From NCBI GenBank assembly GCA_030841195.1, contig JAVEDA010000110.1, forward strand, positions 1 through 12,776: a stretch of 12,776 bases of DNA, read 5' to 3'. Below the pieces are notes generated by a model that made no database searches, was not told where the DNA came from, and saw only the letters and a program-made list of their open reading frames with translations. The stretch is from Actinomycetota bacterium. Its GTDB lineage: Bacteria > Actinomycetota > Actinomycetes > JACCUZ01. A program made the position numbers and the translations under genes. This document shows positions 1 to 6,537 of this stretch, one piece after another; the stretch's first letter is position 1, and every line of letters begins with the position of its first letter.

Positions 1-1
1 G

Positions 2-64
2 GGCTACCTGCTCGGCCGGCCCGGACGGATCGGCCTCACCGCCCTCGAGGGTGCCGGCGCCTGA
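2..64 (+). CDS. C-terminal end of an unidentified protein (partial, enters from the left edge)
   Basis: One reading frame is open from base 2 to a TGA at 62-64 and encodes 20 residues (GYLLGRPGRIGLTALEGAGA). Nearly every codon ends in G or C, as in the intact genes nearby, which supports real coding sequence. The stop lies 5 bp from the convergent ligase stop, a typical tail-to-tail arrangement. The fragment is too short to assign a family and no motif is recognisable. It could be a chance open frame, because random stretches of this GC content often lack stops. Confidence 0.4.
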   Translation, partial: GYLLGRPGRIGLTALEGAGA

Positions 65-69
65 CGGGC

Positions 70-1041
70 TCAGCTCTCCCGGCGTACGTCCTGAGGGTCC
101 TTGTCGGGCCGCAGCCCGCGCCAGGAGGGGTGCCGCATCCGCCCGTCGCGGGTCCACTCCGAGAACGTGACCTCGCCCACCAGCCGCGGCGTCACCCAGT
201 GCGCGTCCTTCGCGTGGGCGCGCGGCACCTCGTCGGCGAACGGCGACGTGCTCCGCTCCGCCGCCCGCAGCCGGGTCCCCAGGTCGGCCAGCACCCGGTC
301 GCTGAAGCCGGTGCCCACGTGACCGGCGTACACGAGCCTCCCGTCCTGGTCCGGTACGCCGAGCAGGAGCGACCCGATGCCACCCTGCCGACGGCCGGCG
401 CCCGGGGACCAGCCGCCCACGACGACCTCCTGCATCCGGACGTGCTTGACCTTGATCCAGTGCGGCGAGCGGCGCCCCGGCAGGTAGACCGAGTCGTGCC
501 TCTTGGCCAGCACGCCCTCGAGGCCCTGCGCCTTGGACGCAGCCAGCGCCTCGGCGCCCTGGCCGTCGAACGCCGGTGGGACCGCCCAGCGGTCGCCGGC
601 CAGCTCGAGCCCCTCGAGGGCCGCCCGGCGCTCGTCGTACGGCGCGCCGACCAGGGAGGTCCCGTCGACGTGCAGCACGTCGAACACCAGGAGGCTGACG
701 GGCACCCGGTCGAGCAGCGCCGGCCCCGGAGCGCGGACGTGCATCCGGGCCTGCAGCTCGCCGAAGCTGGGCCGGCCGGCCTCGTCGAACGCGACGACCT
801 CGCCGTCCAGGATCATCCGGTGGTCGCGCAGCTGGTGGGCCAGGCCGGCCAGCTCCGGGTAGGTGGCCGCGACCTCCCGGTCGTTGCGGGTCAGCACCCG
901 CAGGTCACCGCGGTCGTGGTAGACGACCGCCCGGACCCCGTCCCACTTCATCTCGAAGGCCCAGCGCTGCTCCTGCTCGGGCGGCGGCAGCGCCCCGGGG
1001 CTCGCGAGCATCGGCCGGACGAGCGGCAGCGTGTCGGACAC
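70..1041 (-). CDS. Stand-alone ATP-dependent DNA ligase (LigC / LigD-ligase-domain type)
   Basis: This 323-residue protein seals DNA nicks through an enzyme-AMP intermediate and probably takes part in repair rather than replication, which in bacteria uses the NAD-dependent LigA. The nucleotidyltransferase motifs are in order: motif I KWDGVR with adenylated Lys32, motif III LDGEVVAF (79-86), motif IIIa around 115-127, motif IV EGVLAKR (175-181) and motif V WIKVKH (195-200, with Lys197 and Lys199). An OB-fold domain follows from about 205, and the C-terminal FSEWTRDGRMRHPSWRGLR segment (293-311) is typical of LigD-type ligase domains. There is no primase/polymerase or phosphoesterase domain, so it is not a full LigD. 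The length fits a two-domain LigC-like enzyme. The GTG start is chosen because a -10-like box lies 7 nt upstream. No ku gene is visible here. The family is certain, while the subfamily and any role in end joining are inference. Confidence 0.93.
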   Translation of the reverse strand: MSDTLPLVRPMLASPGALPPPEQEQRWAFEMKWDGVRAVVYHDRGDLRVLTRNDREVAATYPELAGLAHQLRDHRMILDGEVVAFDEAGRPSFGELQARMHVRAPGPALLDRVPVSLLVFDVLHVDGTSLVGAPYDERRAALEGLELAGDRWAVPPAFDGQGAEALAASKAQGLEGVLAKRHDSVYLPGRRSPHWIKVKHVRMQEVVVGGWSPGAGRRQGGIGSLLLGVPDQDGRLVYAGHVGTGFSDRVLADLGTRLRAAERSTSPFADEVPRAHAKDAHWVTPRLVGEVTFSEWTRDGRMRHPSWRGLRPDKDPQDVRRES

Positions 1042-1048
1042 GGGTCAA

Positions 1049-1077
1049 TTCGTACCGCACCGGACGGCTGTGCTTCA
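1049..1077 (-). promoter_or_regulatory. Candidate leaderless promoter of the ligase gene
   Basis: Read on the minus strand, TGAAGC (1072-1077) is followed after exactly 17 nt by TACGAA (1049-1054). The -10-like box ends 7 nt before the GTG start at 1041, so transcription would begin at or next to the start codon. No Shine-Dalgarno sequence is present. Leaderless mRNAs are common in actinobacteria. The hexamers match consensus only moderately, so this is a candidate. Confidence 0.35.
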
Positions 1078-1118
1078 CTCGTTCCTTCGACCACCCCCAC
1101 CCCCGGAGTGATCTCGAG

Positions 1119-1994
1119 TTGCCTGCCGGCCGCCACCGCAAAGCCCTTCGCCCGCGGGCGCGGCTGCAGCGATGGGTGGCCATGACGGCACCGGTGCTCG
1201 CGGCGGTGGCCGTGATCCCGGTTGCCGCAGCGCTCGAACCGGCTGACGGGACGAGCCGGACCACCACGGCGACCGCGCAGCACGCCATCCCGGCGGACCG
1301 GGTCCAGGCCCACCGGGCCTCCCGCGACCGGGTGCGCCCGGAGCCACCGGCCCCGAGCATGGCCGATGTCGTCGGCCTGGCCGTGGCTGTCGACCAGCCG
1401 CCAGCCGCCGCGGACCTGTCACCTCGGTGGGCGACGGCCGACCTCAACGTCTGGAGCCAGACCGACGAGGACAGCCGCCGGCTCATCGTCGTGCCGGCCG
1501 GGGACAAGGTGCAGGTCACCGGCATCGCCCGCGGGCCGTGGGCGCAGGTCGCCCGCGGTGACCATCTGGGCTGGGTGCACAAGGCCTACTTGGCCCGCAG
1601 CAAGCCGACTGCCGGCGTCGCGGTGAGCGCCCACATATCCGGGGCTCCGTGCCCGGACGGCTCGGCGGTGGAGAGCGGCCTGAGGCCGCACACGATCGAG
1701 GTCTACCGGGCCGTGTGCGCGGCGTTCCCGGCCGTCACCAGCTGGGGCGGCCTCTCCGGCTCCGGCGGCGACCACGGCGCCGGGATGGCGCTGGACATCA
1801 TGTGCACCGGGTCACTCGGCGACGCGATCGCGGCCTACGTCCGCGCGCACGCCAGCGAGCTGGGCGTGAGCTATGTGATCTGGTCGCAGCACATCTGGAC
1901 GGTGCAGCGCAGCAGCGAGGGCTGGCGGGCGATGCCCGACCGCGGGTCGACCACGGCCAACCACTACGACCACGTGCACGTCAGCGTGTACTGA
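1119..1994 (+). CDS. Secreted SH3b-domain protein with a C-terminal M15-like zinc peptidase domain
   Basis: This 291-residue protein has a basic N-terminus (MPAGRHRK, RPRAR) and a hydrophobic stretch at about 20-38, consistent with a signal peptide or membrane anchor. After a Pro/Ala-rich linker, a bacterial SH3-like domain spans about 103-162 (DLNVW ... GWVHKAYL), a fold that often binds peptidoglycan. The C-terminal domain (about 173-291) carries GDHGAGMALDI and DHVHVSVY. This H-x6-D plus H-x-H layout resembles the zinc site of LAS/M15-type D,D- or L,D-peptidases, with probable ligands His219, Asp226 and His287. I associate the domain with the ARB_07466-like C-terminal family seen in actinobacterial secreted proteins. 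The likely role is cell-wall peptide cleavage outside the membrane; the substrate is unknown. The start is TTG with GGAG 10 nt upstream (1105-1108). An ATG at codon 22 would cut off the basic n-region. The gene is divergent from the ligase. Confidence 0.82.
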   Translation: MPAGRHRKALRPRARLQRWVAMTAPVLAAVAVIPVAAALEPADGTSRTTTATAQHAIPADRVQAHRASRDRVRPEPPAPSMADVVGLAVAVDQPPAAADLSPRWATADLNVWSQTDEDSRRLIVVPAGDKVQVTGIARGPWAQVARGDHLGWVHKAYLARSKPTAGVAVSAHISGAPCPDGSAVESGLRPHTIEVYRAVCAAFPAVTSWGGLSGSGGDHGAGMALDIMCTGSLGDAIAAYVRAHASELGVSYVIWSQHIWTVQRSSEGWRAMPDRGSTTANHYDHVHVSVY

Positions 1995-2441
1995 GGCCCG
2001 CCCGCAGGGTCGTCCGCACCAGCACGACGGAGGCACCCACCGCGCTGACGAGGGCTGCCACGGACAACCACACGCAGCCGCCCCACTCGACGTGGACCGT
2101 TGCACCTTGCACGGCAGGGATGCGCCCGAACTCGTTCCCGGTAGGCCTGGCCGTACAGCACCAGCGAACCGACTACCCCGGCGAGCAGGCAGGGCACGGC
2201 GATCGCTCCCGCCGCCGTGGCTAGATCGCGCGCCGGCACCGGTCGGCCTCGCCGCCCGAGCAGGTAGCCGATCGCGAGCAGGGCGAGGCCGACGGCGCAG
2301 ACCTAGAGCGCGATGCCGAACCGCGGGCCTTGCCGCAGCGATGCCGACGGTGCCGGCGACGCCGACCCGGCCCGGCACCTCGGCCGTTGGACGCTCGTCG
2401 TCCCTGGAGCCAGCGTCGGTCAGGAACTCGGTCTCCCCCAC
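1981..2441 (-). pseudogene. Decayed small multi-spanning membrane protein gene
   Basis: No single frame is open, but one protein of about 150 residues can be followed through all three minus-strand frames. It starts at a GTG (2439-2441) with AGGAG upstream, giving a polar N-terminus (MGETEFLTDAGSRDDERP). After an apparent one-base insertion near 2333 it continues QGPRFGIAL, then an in-frame TAG (2303-2305), then the helix VCAVGLALLAIGYLLGRRG and a second helix AIAVPCLLAGVVGSLVLYG. A second one-base insertion in the CGGG run near 2137-2141 restores YRNEFGRIPAVQG and a last helix LSVAALVSAVGASVVLVRT, ending at TGA (1981-1983). I do not recognise the family. It starts 18 bp after mmcQ on the same strand, so the two were probably co-transcribed. 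Its tail overlaps the convergent peptidase gene by 14 bp. Sequencing error could explain one lesion, but three within 170 bp make real decay more likely. Confidence 0.65.
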
Positions 2442-2459
2442 GTCCGGAGTATCTCCTAG

Positions 2460-2834
2460 TCACCTGCCGTGTGGTGGCAGTGCTGCGACCAGGTCGTCCG
2501 GTGCCCGCATCCGCCAGGCATCGGTCACCAGCTCGGCCAGACGCCGGGCGTCCACGGCGTCGAGCCGGAGCATGACCAGCGGCCACCCGTCGTACCCCGG
2601 GGTGGTGAAGAAGACGTCGGGCTCGCCGAGCAGGAGAGCCTGCTTCTCCGCCTCGTCACCGACGAACAGCACCGCGATGTCGGTGCGGATGACCCGCTTC
2701 TTGCCGGGTGAGCGTTCGGGATACGACCAGACGAACCCCTTGTCGGCAACCCGGTAGTCGAACCCGTCGCTGTCGATCTCCACCACGTGCGGTAGCGCCA
2801 GCGCGAGTCGACGGACGTCGTCGGCGTCAGCCAT
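2460..2834 (-). CDS. MmcQ/YjbR family protein
   Basis: The 124-residue product has the usual size and pattern of the MmcQ/YjbR family: an N-terminal helix (VRRLALALPHVVEI), a small beta core (FVWSYPER, IRTDIAVLFVG), the segment DVFFTTPGYDGWPLVMLRL at about residues 73-91 and a C-terminal helix (RRLAELVTDAWRMRAP). These are small cytoplasmic proteins with a double-wing, CyaY-like fold, often annotated as DNA-binding, but their biochemical function is not established. The ATG start is well supported by GGGAGGAG (complement of 2840-2847) 5 nt upstream. The remnant of a membrane gene lies 18 bp downstream on the same strand. No truncation is visible. Confidence 0.9.
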   Translation of the reverse strand: MADADDVRRLALALPHVVEIDSDGFDYRVADKGFVWSYPERSPGKKRVIRTDIAVLFVGDEAEKQALLLGEPDVFFTTPGYDGWPLVMLRLDAVDARRLAELVTDAWRMRAPDDLVAALPPHGR

Positions 2835-2839
2835 CGCCG

Positions 2840-2872
2840 CTCCTCCCGGGTGGTCGCCTGGGTACCAGGCTA
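2840..2872 (-). promoter_or_regulatory. Candidate -10 box and strong ribosome binding site of the MmcQ/YjbR gene
   Basis: On the minus strand TAGCCT (complement of 2867-2872) matches the actinobacterial TAnnnT -10 pattern. It is followed by a leader of about 25 nt holding GGGAGGAG (complement of 2840-2847), 5 nt before the ATG. The -10 lies inside a short inverted repeat (CCAGG 2865-2869, CCTGG 2876-2880). No convincing -35 is visible, because that position falls next to the nuclease gene's hairpin. The ribosome binding site is solid and the promoter box is tentative. Confidence 0.4.
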
Positions 2873-2889
2873 GGACCTGGCACCGACGC

Positions 2890-2928
2890 CGAGGCTCCCC
2901 GCGCAGGACTGTCGCGCGGGGAGCCTCG
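2890..2928 (-). terminator. Hairpin terminator of the secreted nuclease gene
   Basis: A perfect inverted repeat has 15-bp arms (2890-2904 and 2914-2928) and a 9-nt loop (AGGACTGTC). The arm core is GAGGCTCCCCGCGC. It begins 13 bp after the nuclease stop codon (2942-2944, minus strand) and lies upstream of mmcQ, so it would insulate the two genes. No T-run follows on either strand, which is common for hairpin terminators in high-GC actinobacteria. Confidence 0.8.
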
Positions 2929-2941
2929 ATGCGGTGAGCCG

Positions 2942-5900
2942 CTACCTGACCTGCACCGTCAACGGCCCGCCGGTCGACCCGACATGGTTGGCCGGGTCCG
3001 CCGGGACGAAGGTGGCCACCACGGTGTGGGCCCCCTTGGTCACCGTCACGGTGGCGTCGGCCTTGCCCGACGAGACCGCGTCACTGTCGACCACCTCGCC
3101 GTCGACCGAGAATTCCACGGTCCCGACAGGTACCCGGTCGGTCTCGAGCACCACCGTTGCCACCATGGACAGCAGGTAGGTCTGCGGGCCGCTCTTGCTC
3201 TTGGCCTTCGCAGCGGTCGCCGTGACGTCGGTCGTCGATGTGGCCTTGTCGACCGTGAACGCCACCGGGGCCGAGGTCGAGCCGATGGCCGCCCCAATGT
3301 CGTCCGGGACGAAGGTGGCCGTGAGCTGATGACCGCCTGCGGGCAGGTCGGTCGGCAGGTCCAAGGTGGCGACGCCGTCGGTCACCGGAGCCGTCCCAAG
3401 GACGCCGGTCTCGGACTCGAACCGGACCGATCCCACCGGGTCACCGCCGCGGCCGAGCTCGACGGTCGCGGTCAGGGTCGCCGGGTTCATGGTGCCGTAG
3501 ACCTGCGAGGACGGCGTCACGGTGAGCGTCGTGGTCGACGACTCGGCCGCCGGGGTCAGCGCCAGGTCGACGATGACCGGGTCGTGGTCGGAGATGCGGA
3601 ACTGGTCCGGCGCGTACAACGAGGCGACCTGTCCCGCCGACTTGAAGTTGGTGTTGTAGTCCAGCACCGACGGCTCGTCGGAGTTGATGTGCCATTCGTA
3701 GACGCCGGCGACCTGCGGCTGCACCGACGCGGAACCGAAGGCGTAGTCGAGGTAGCCCCACTGGCCGTCGAACACGTAGGAGTACGCATCGGCGCCGATC
3801 CGGTCCCGGATCAGGTTCTTGTAGCCGGCCGTCTCCAAGGTCTGGACCGGGCGCTCCATCGCGTAGGAGTTGTAGTCGCCCACGAGCACGACGTCGGGGT
3901 CGTCGATGCCGGTCGGATCGCTGTCCAGCCAGCTCGCCAGCGCCGCGGCAGCGTTGGTGCGCACCTGGTCGCAGTTGCCCGAGCCGTCGCCGGCGTCGGG
4001 CGCTGTGCACGCGCTGCCCTTGCTCTTCAGGTGGTTGACATCGACGACGAAGCGCGACCCGCTCGCGTTCTGCTCGAACGCTTGCGCAACCGAGGGGCGG
4101 CTGCGCGGCGCGGGGTCCCCGCCGTTGACGAACGCCGCCGAGTTGAGTGCGGCCGTCGTCCCGACCGGCGTCACCACGGCCGGCTTGTAGAGCACGCCGA
4201 CCTTGATGGCGTCGCTGCCGGCCGCGTCGGCCTGACCCGTCCCTGCGTCGACGTCGATGAACGCGTAGGTGCCGGGGGCGGTCGCCGCATTGAGCTCGTC
4301 GACAAGGAACTGGATCGCACTGCTCGGGCCGTAGCCGTCGTTCTCGATCTCGTTGATCCCGATGACGTCGGCACCGGTGCCCACGATTCCAGCCACCGTC
4401 TTCGGCCACTGCCGGTCGAACTCGGCCTGGCTCTCCGCGCCGCGGCAGTCGATCGGACCGCCGGTCGTGCCGCTCGCGCAGCCGGTGAACGTGTTGAAGA
4501 AGTTGAGCAGGTTCATGCCCGCGACGCGCACCGTCGTGCCGTCGGCCCGCGCCGGGGCTGACGTCGGACGCGTGTTGACGGCATGGAAGTCGGGCACGCC
4601 GCCTCCCAGCGCACCGATCGGACGGAGCCGGTAGGAGTTCGGGCTGGCCGCGTTGCCGCCCCAGGTGTAGGTGAAGACGCCGACCGTGTTCGTGGCCGTG
4701 TCACCGCCACGGAGCGTGTTGCTCGCCGACAGCGGCTGGCCGCCCCTGCCGAACAGGATCGGGTCGGGGTTCTGGGCCTGCGAGGCGTCGTCGAACAGGA
4801 GCTGGTTGAGGTTGTTGGCGTCCTGCTGGGCCTGGGCCGGGGCACCGGGCGCGAGGATGCTCGTCGGCTGCGGGAGCCGGCCGCCGGACGACATCAGCAC
4901 CTCGCCGAACCGGCCGAGCTGGAAGTGCTCGCTGACCGTCAGGGTCTGCGTCATCTTCACGAGCATGCCCTCGTACCGCTCCGGGAAGTCCGCGGACGCG
5001 AACGGCAGCGTGACCTGGGTCGGGACGATGGTGTTGCCGGTGCTGCAGACCTCGGGCGCGAAGCCGATGCTGACCTGCGTCTGTCCTTGGTTCTCGCTGG
5101 CGTTGCCGGTGACCCGGACCAGGTCGCCGAGATGCACCGTGTCGGCATTGCTGCCCTCGAAGACGAAGACCGCGTCGGAGGTCGCGGAGTTGGCGTCGCT
5201 GCCCGGGTCCTGGAGGTAGAAGCCGCGCAGCGCGGGGGACGCACCCTCGTAGTCGCCGACGACGACGCCCTGCGTGGTGACGCTGGTCCCGACCAGTGGC
5301 GAGGTCTCGCCGCTGCCTTGGATCTGCCATGCGGGGGTGTAGGTCTGGCCGCAGCCGGAGCCCGTGGAGAAGGTCACCGTCTTGTCGGCAACCATCTCGT
5401 TCGGCGGGTCGTTCAGGTCGGAGTCCGTCACGCTCGCGGCGTGCACGGTCAGCGTGCACGAGCCGCCGGTCGGCAGGTCGGACGTCGGGTCCAGCGTGCG
5501 CGAGGTCCCCGTGCCGCTGACGGTCAGCGGCTGGTCGCTGCCGCCGCAGGCGAGAGTGAACGCGCCGGTCCCTGTCCCGACCGACTCGGAGAAGGTCACT
5601 GTCAGGTTCGCCGACTCGGAGACGTTCGTAGCTCCGTTGGCCGGCGTCGTCTGCGTCACTGTCGGCGCGTCGTCCGGCGGCGGGCCGGTGCACGCGGTGC
5701 CGCACGGCGTGGGCGACGGGTCGCCGACGGTGAAGTCGGCAGCGTTGTTGTTCGTGTTCGTGTGCGCAGCGTCGCGGGAGACCGACGTGGCGTTGGTCGT
5801 GCCGGCCGCCGGCGAGCCCGCGCCGCCGACGGTGGTGGTCCCCCACCCGACGAGGTCCACCACCGCCGTGGCGGTTGCACTGGCGCACGACGTTCCACAG

Positions 5901-6343
5901 GTCTGGGCGGTGGCGACGTTGGCGAGGAGCACCTTGCCGCCGGTTCCGGACACTGCGAGCGTCCCCGTGGTGCCGCCGGGGACCTCGTCGTCGGGCGTGG
6001 CGACGGTGCCACCGGTGCCTGCGCCCTCGGCGACGATCCAGTAGGCGTGCGCCGGGATGGTGCCGCTGAGCGGGTCGGAGGCCCACGCGGTGCCGGTGGC
6101 GGAGGCGTACTGCACCGACCAGCCTGCGAGCGACACCGGGGAGTCGGACTTGTTGTAGAGCTCGATGAAGTCACGCGTGTAGGTGGCGCCCGCGTTGCCG
6201 CCACCGCCGTACACCTCGTTGATCACCACCGCCGCGGACGGCGAAACCGCCGCCTGGGCAGTCGTCGGCAGGCCGACCACGAGTCCAGCGACCAGGGCGA
6301 GCGCGCCGGCTCCACCGACCAAGCTGCTACGCCGTGCGCGCAT
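2942..6343 (-). CDS. Large secreted ExeM/NucH-type extracellular endonuclease
   Basis: The 1133-residue product is an exported nuclease that would degrade extracellular DNA. In order: a signal peptide (MRARRSS, hydrophobic core to GLPTTAQA, about 1-32); a lamin-tail-like domain (about 37-210, beginning VVINEVYGGGG); a Big_5-type Ig-like domain (about 222-326, TPANGATNVSES); an OB-fold region typical of NucH/YhcR proteins (about 332-435); the endonuclease/exonuclease/phosphatase domain (about 605-926); and two Ig-like repeats at the end (about 935-1133). Catalytic motifs are intact: Asn611 (MNLLNFF), Glu665 (NEIEN), His771 (NHLKSKG), Asp823/Asn825 (GDYNSY) and His920 with Asp921 (SDHDPV). Several Cys residues occur in pairs, suiting an exported protein. 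No LPxTG or membrane anchor is visible, so it is probably released. The ATG at 6343 is preferred because GGAG lies 7 nt upstream and the signal peptide follows at once. An upstream in-frame start at 6511 would add 56 residues before the signal peptide. Confidence 0.92.
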   Translation of the reverse strand: MRARRSSLVGGAGALALVAGLVVGLPTTAQAAVSPSAAVVINEVYGGGGNAGATYTRDFIELYNKSDSPVSLAGWSVQYASATGTAWASDPLSGTIPAHAYWIVAEGAGTGGTVATPDDEVPGGTTGTLAVSGTGGKVLLANVATAQTCGTSCASATATAVVDLVGWGTTTVGGAGSPAAGTTNATSVSRDAAHTNTNNNAADFTVGDPSPTPCGTACTGPPPDDAPTVTQTTPANGATNVSESANLTVTFSESVGTGTGAFTLACGGSDQPLTVSGTGTSRTLDPTSDLPTGGSCTLTVHAASVTDSDLNDPPNEMVADKTVTFSTGSGCGQTYTPAWQIQGSGETSPLVGTSVTTQGVVVGDYEGASPALRGFYLQDPGSDANSATSDAVFVFEGSNADTVHLGDLVRVTGNASENQGQTQVSIGFAPEVCSTGNTIVPTQVTLPFASADFPERYEGMLVKMTQTLTVSEHFQLGRFGEVLMSSGGRLPQPTSILAPGAPAQAQQDANNLNQLLFDDASQAQNPDPILFGRGGQPLSASNTLRGGDTATNTVGVFTYTWGGNAASPNSYRLRPIGALGGGVPDFHAVNTRPTSAPARADGTTVRVAGMNLLNFFNTFTGCASGTTGGPIDCRGAESQAEFDRQWPKTVAGIVGTGADVIGINEIENDGYGPSSAIQFLVDELNAATAPGTYAFIDVDAGTGQADAAGSDAIKVGVLYKPAVVTPVGTTAALNSAAFVNGGDPAPRSRPSVAQAFEQNASGSRFVVDVNHLKSKGSACTAPDAGDGSGNCDQVRTNAAAALASWLDSDPTGIDDPDVVLVGDYNSYAMERPVQTLETAGYKNLIRDRIGADAYSYVFDGQWGYLDYAFGSASVQPQVAGVYEWHINSDEPSVLDYNTNFKSAGQVASLYAPDQFRISDHDPVIVDLALTPAAESSTTTLTVTPSSQVYGTMNPATLTATVELGRGGDPVGSVRFESETGVLGTAPVTDGVATLDLPTDLPAGGHQLTATFVPDDIGAAIGSTSAPVAFTVDKATSTTDVTATAAKAKSKSGPQTYLLSMVATVVLETDRVPVGTVEFSVDGEVVDSDAVSSGKADATVTVTKGAHTVVATFVPADPANHVGSTGGPLTVQVR

Positions 6344-6426
6344 GAAGCATCTCCAGTTCGTGACCGCGAGAGGACGACGGGCAGCGCCAGGCCGGATCAG
6401 CCGGGGCCCCGCGTCGAAGTGCCGCG

Positions 6427-6456
6427 AACCTATGCCACCGGCGGCGACAACGTCCA
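6427..6456 (-). promoter_or_regulatory. Candidate promoter of the secreted nuclease gene
   Basis: On the minus strand TGGACG (complement of 6451-6456) is followed after 18 nt by TAGGTT (complement of 6427-6432), a TAnnnT-type -10 box. The predicted transcript would have an untranslated leader of about 77 nt before the ATG at 6343, with GGAG just upstream of the start. An unusually AT-rich stretch (about 6461-6500) lies just upstream and could bind a regulator. The prediction is by eye only. Confidence 0.35.
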
Positions 6457-6537
6457 GACTTGTGATGGCAACGACTGTTATGTCATGCGCAATTGTTGCT
6501 ACCGCGACCACCCGTTCAGGTCATGTCGGTCGAGTGG

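Noticed and set aside
130..1185. 351-codon plus-strand open frame over the ligase
   Set aside because: It is antisense to all conserved ligase motifs and overlaps the start of the peptidase gene in another frame. It is a composition artefact.
1812..2441. 209-codon minus-strand open frame as an intact gene
   Set aside because: Only its first approximately 36 codons look coding. After that it becomes Arg/Pro-rich while membrane-helix coding continues in the other two frames, so it is treated as part of a pseudogene.
2942..3100. Cell-wall anchor at the nuclease C-terminus
   Set aside because: The last residues are an Ig-like strand ending LTVQVR. There is no LPxTG, hydrophobic helix or basic tail.
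2708..4561. 617-codon plus-strand open frame
   Set aside because: It is antisense to the nuclease catalytic domain and the MmcQ/YjbR start, and has low-complexity Arg/Gly/Val composition. It also runs through the hairpin terminator.
6344..6511. Longer nuclease start at 6511
   Set aside because: It would place 56 residues before a clear signal peptide and would remove the good ribosome binding site and the promoter candidate, so the ATG at 6343 is preferred.
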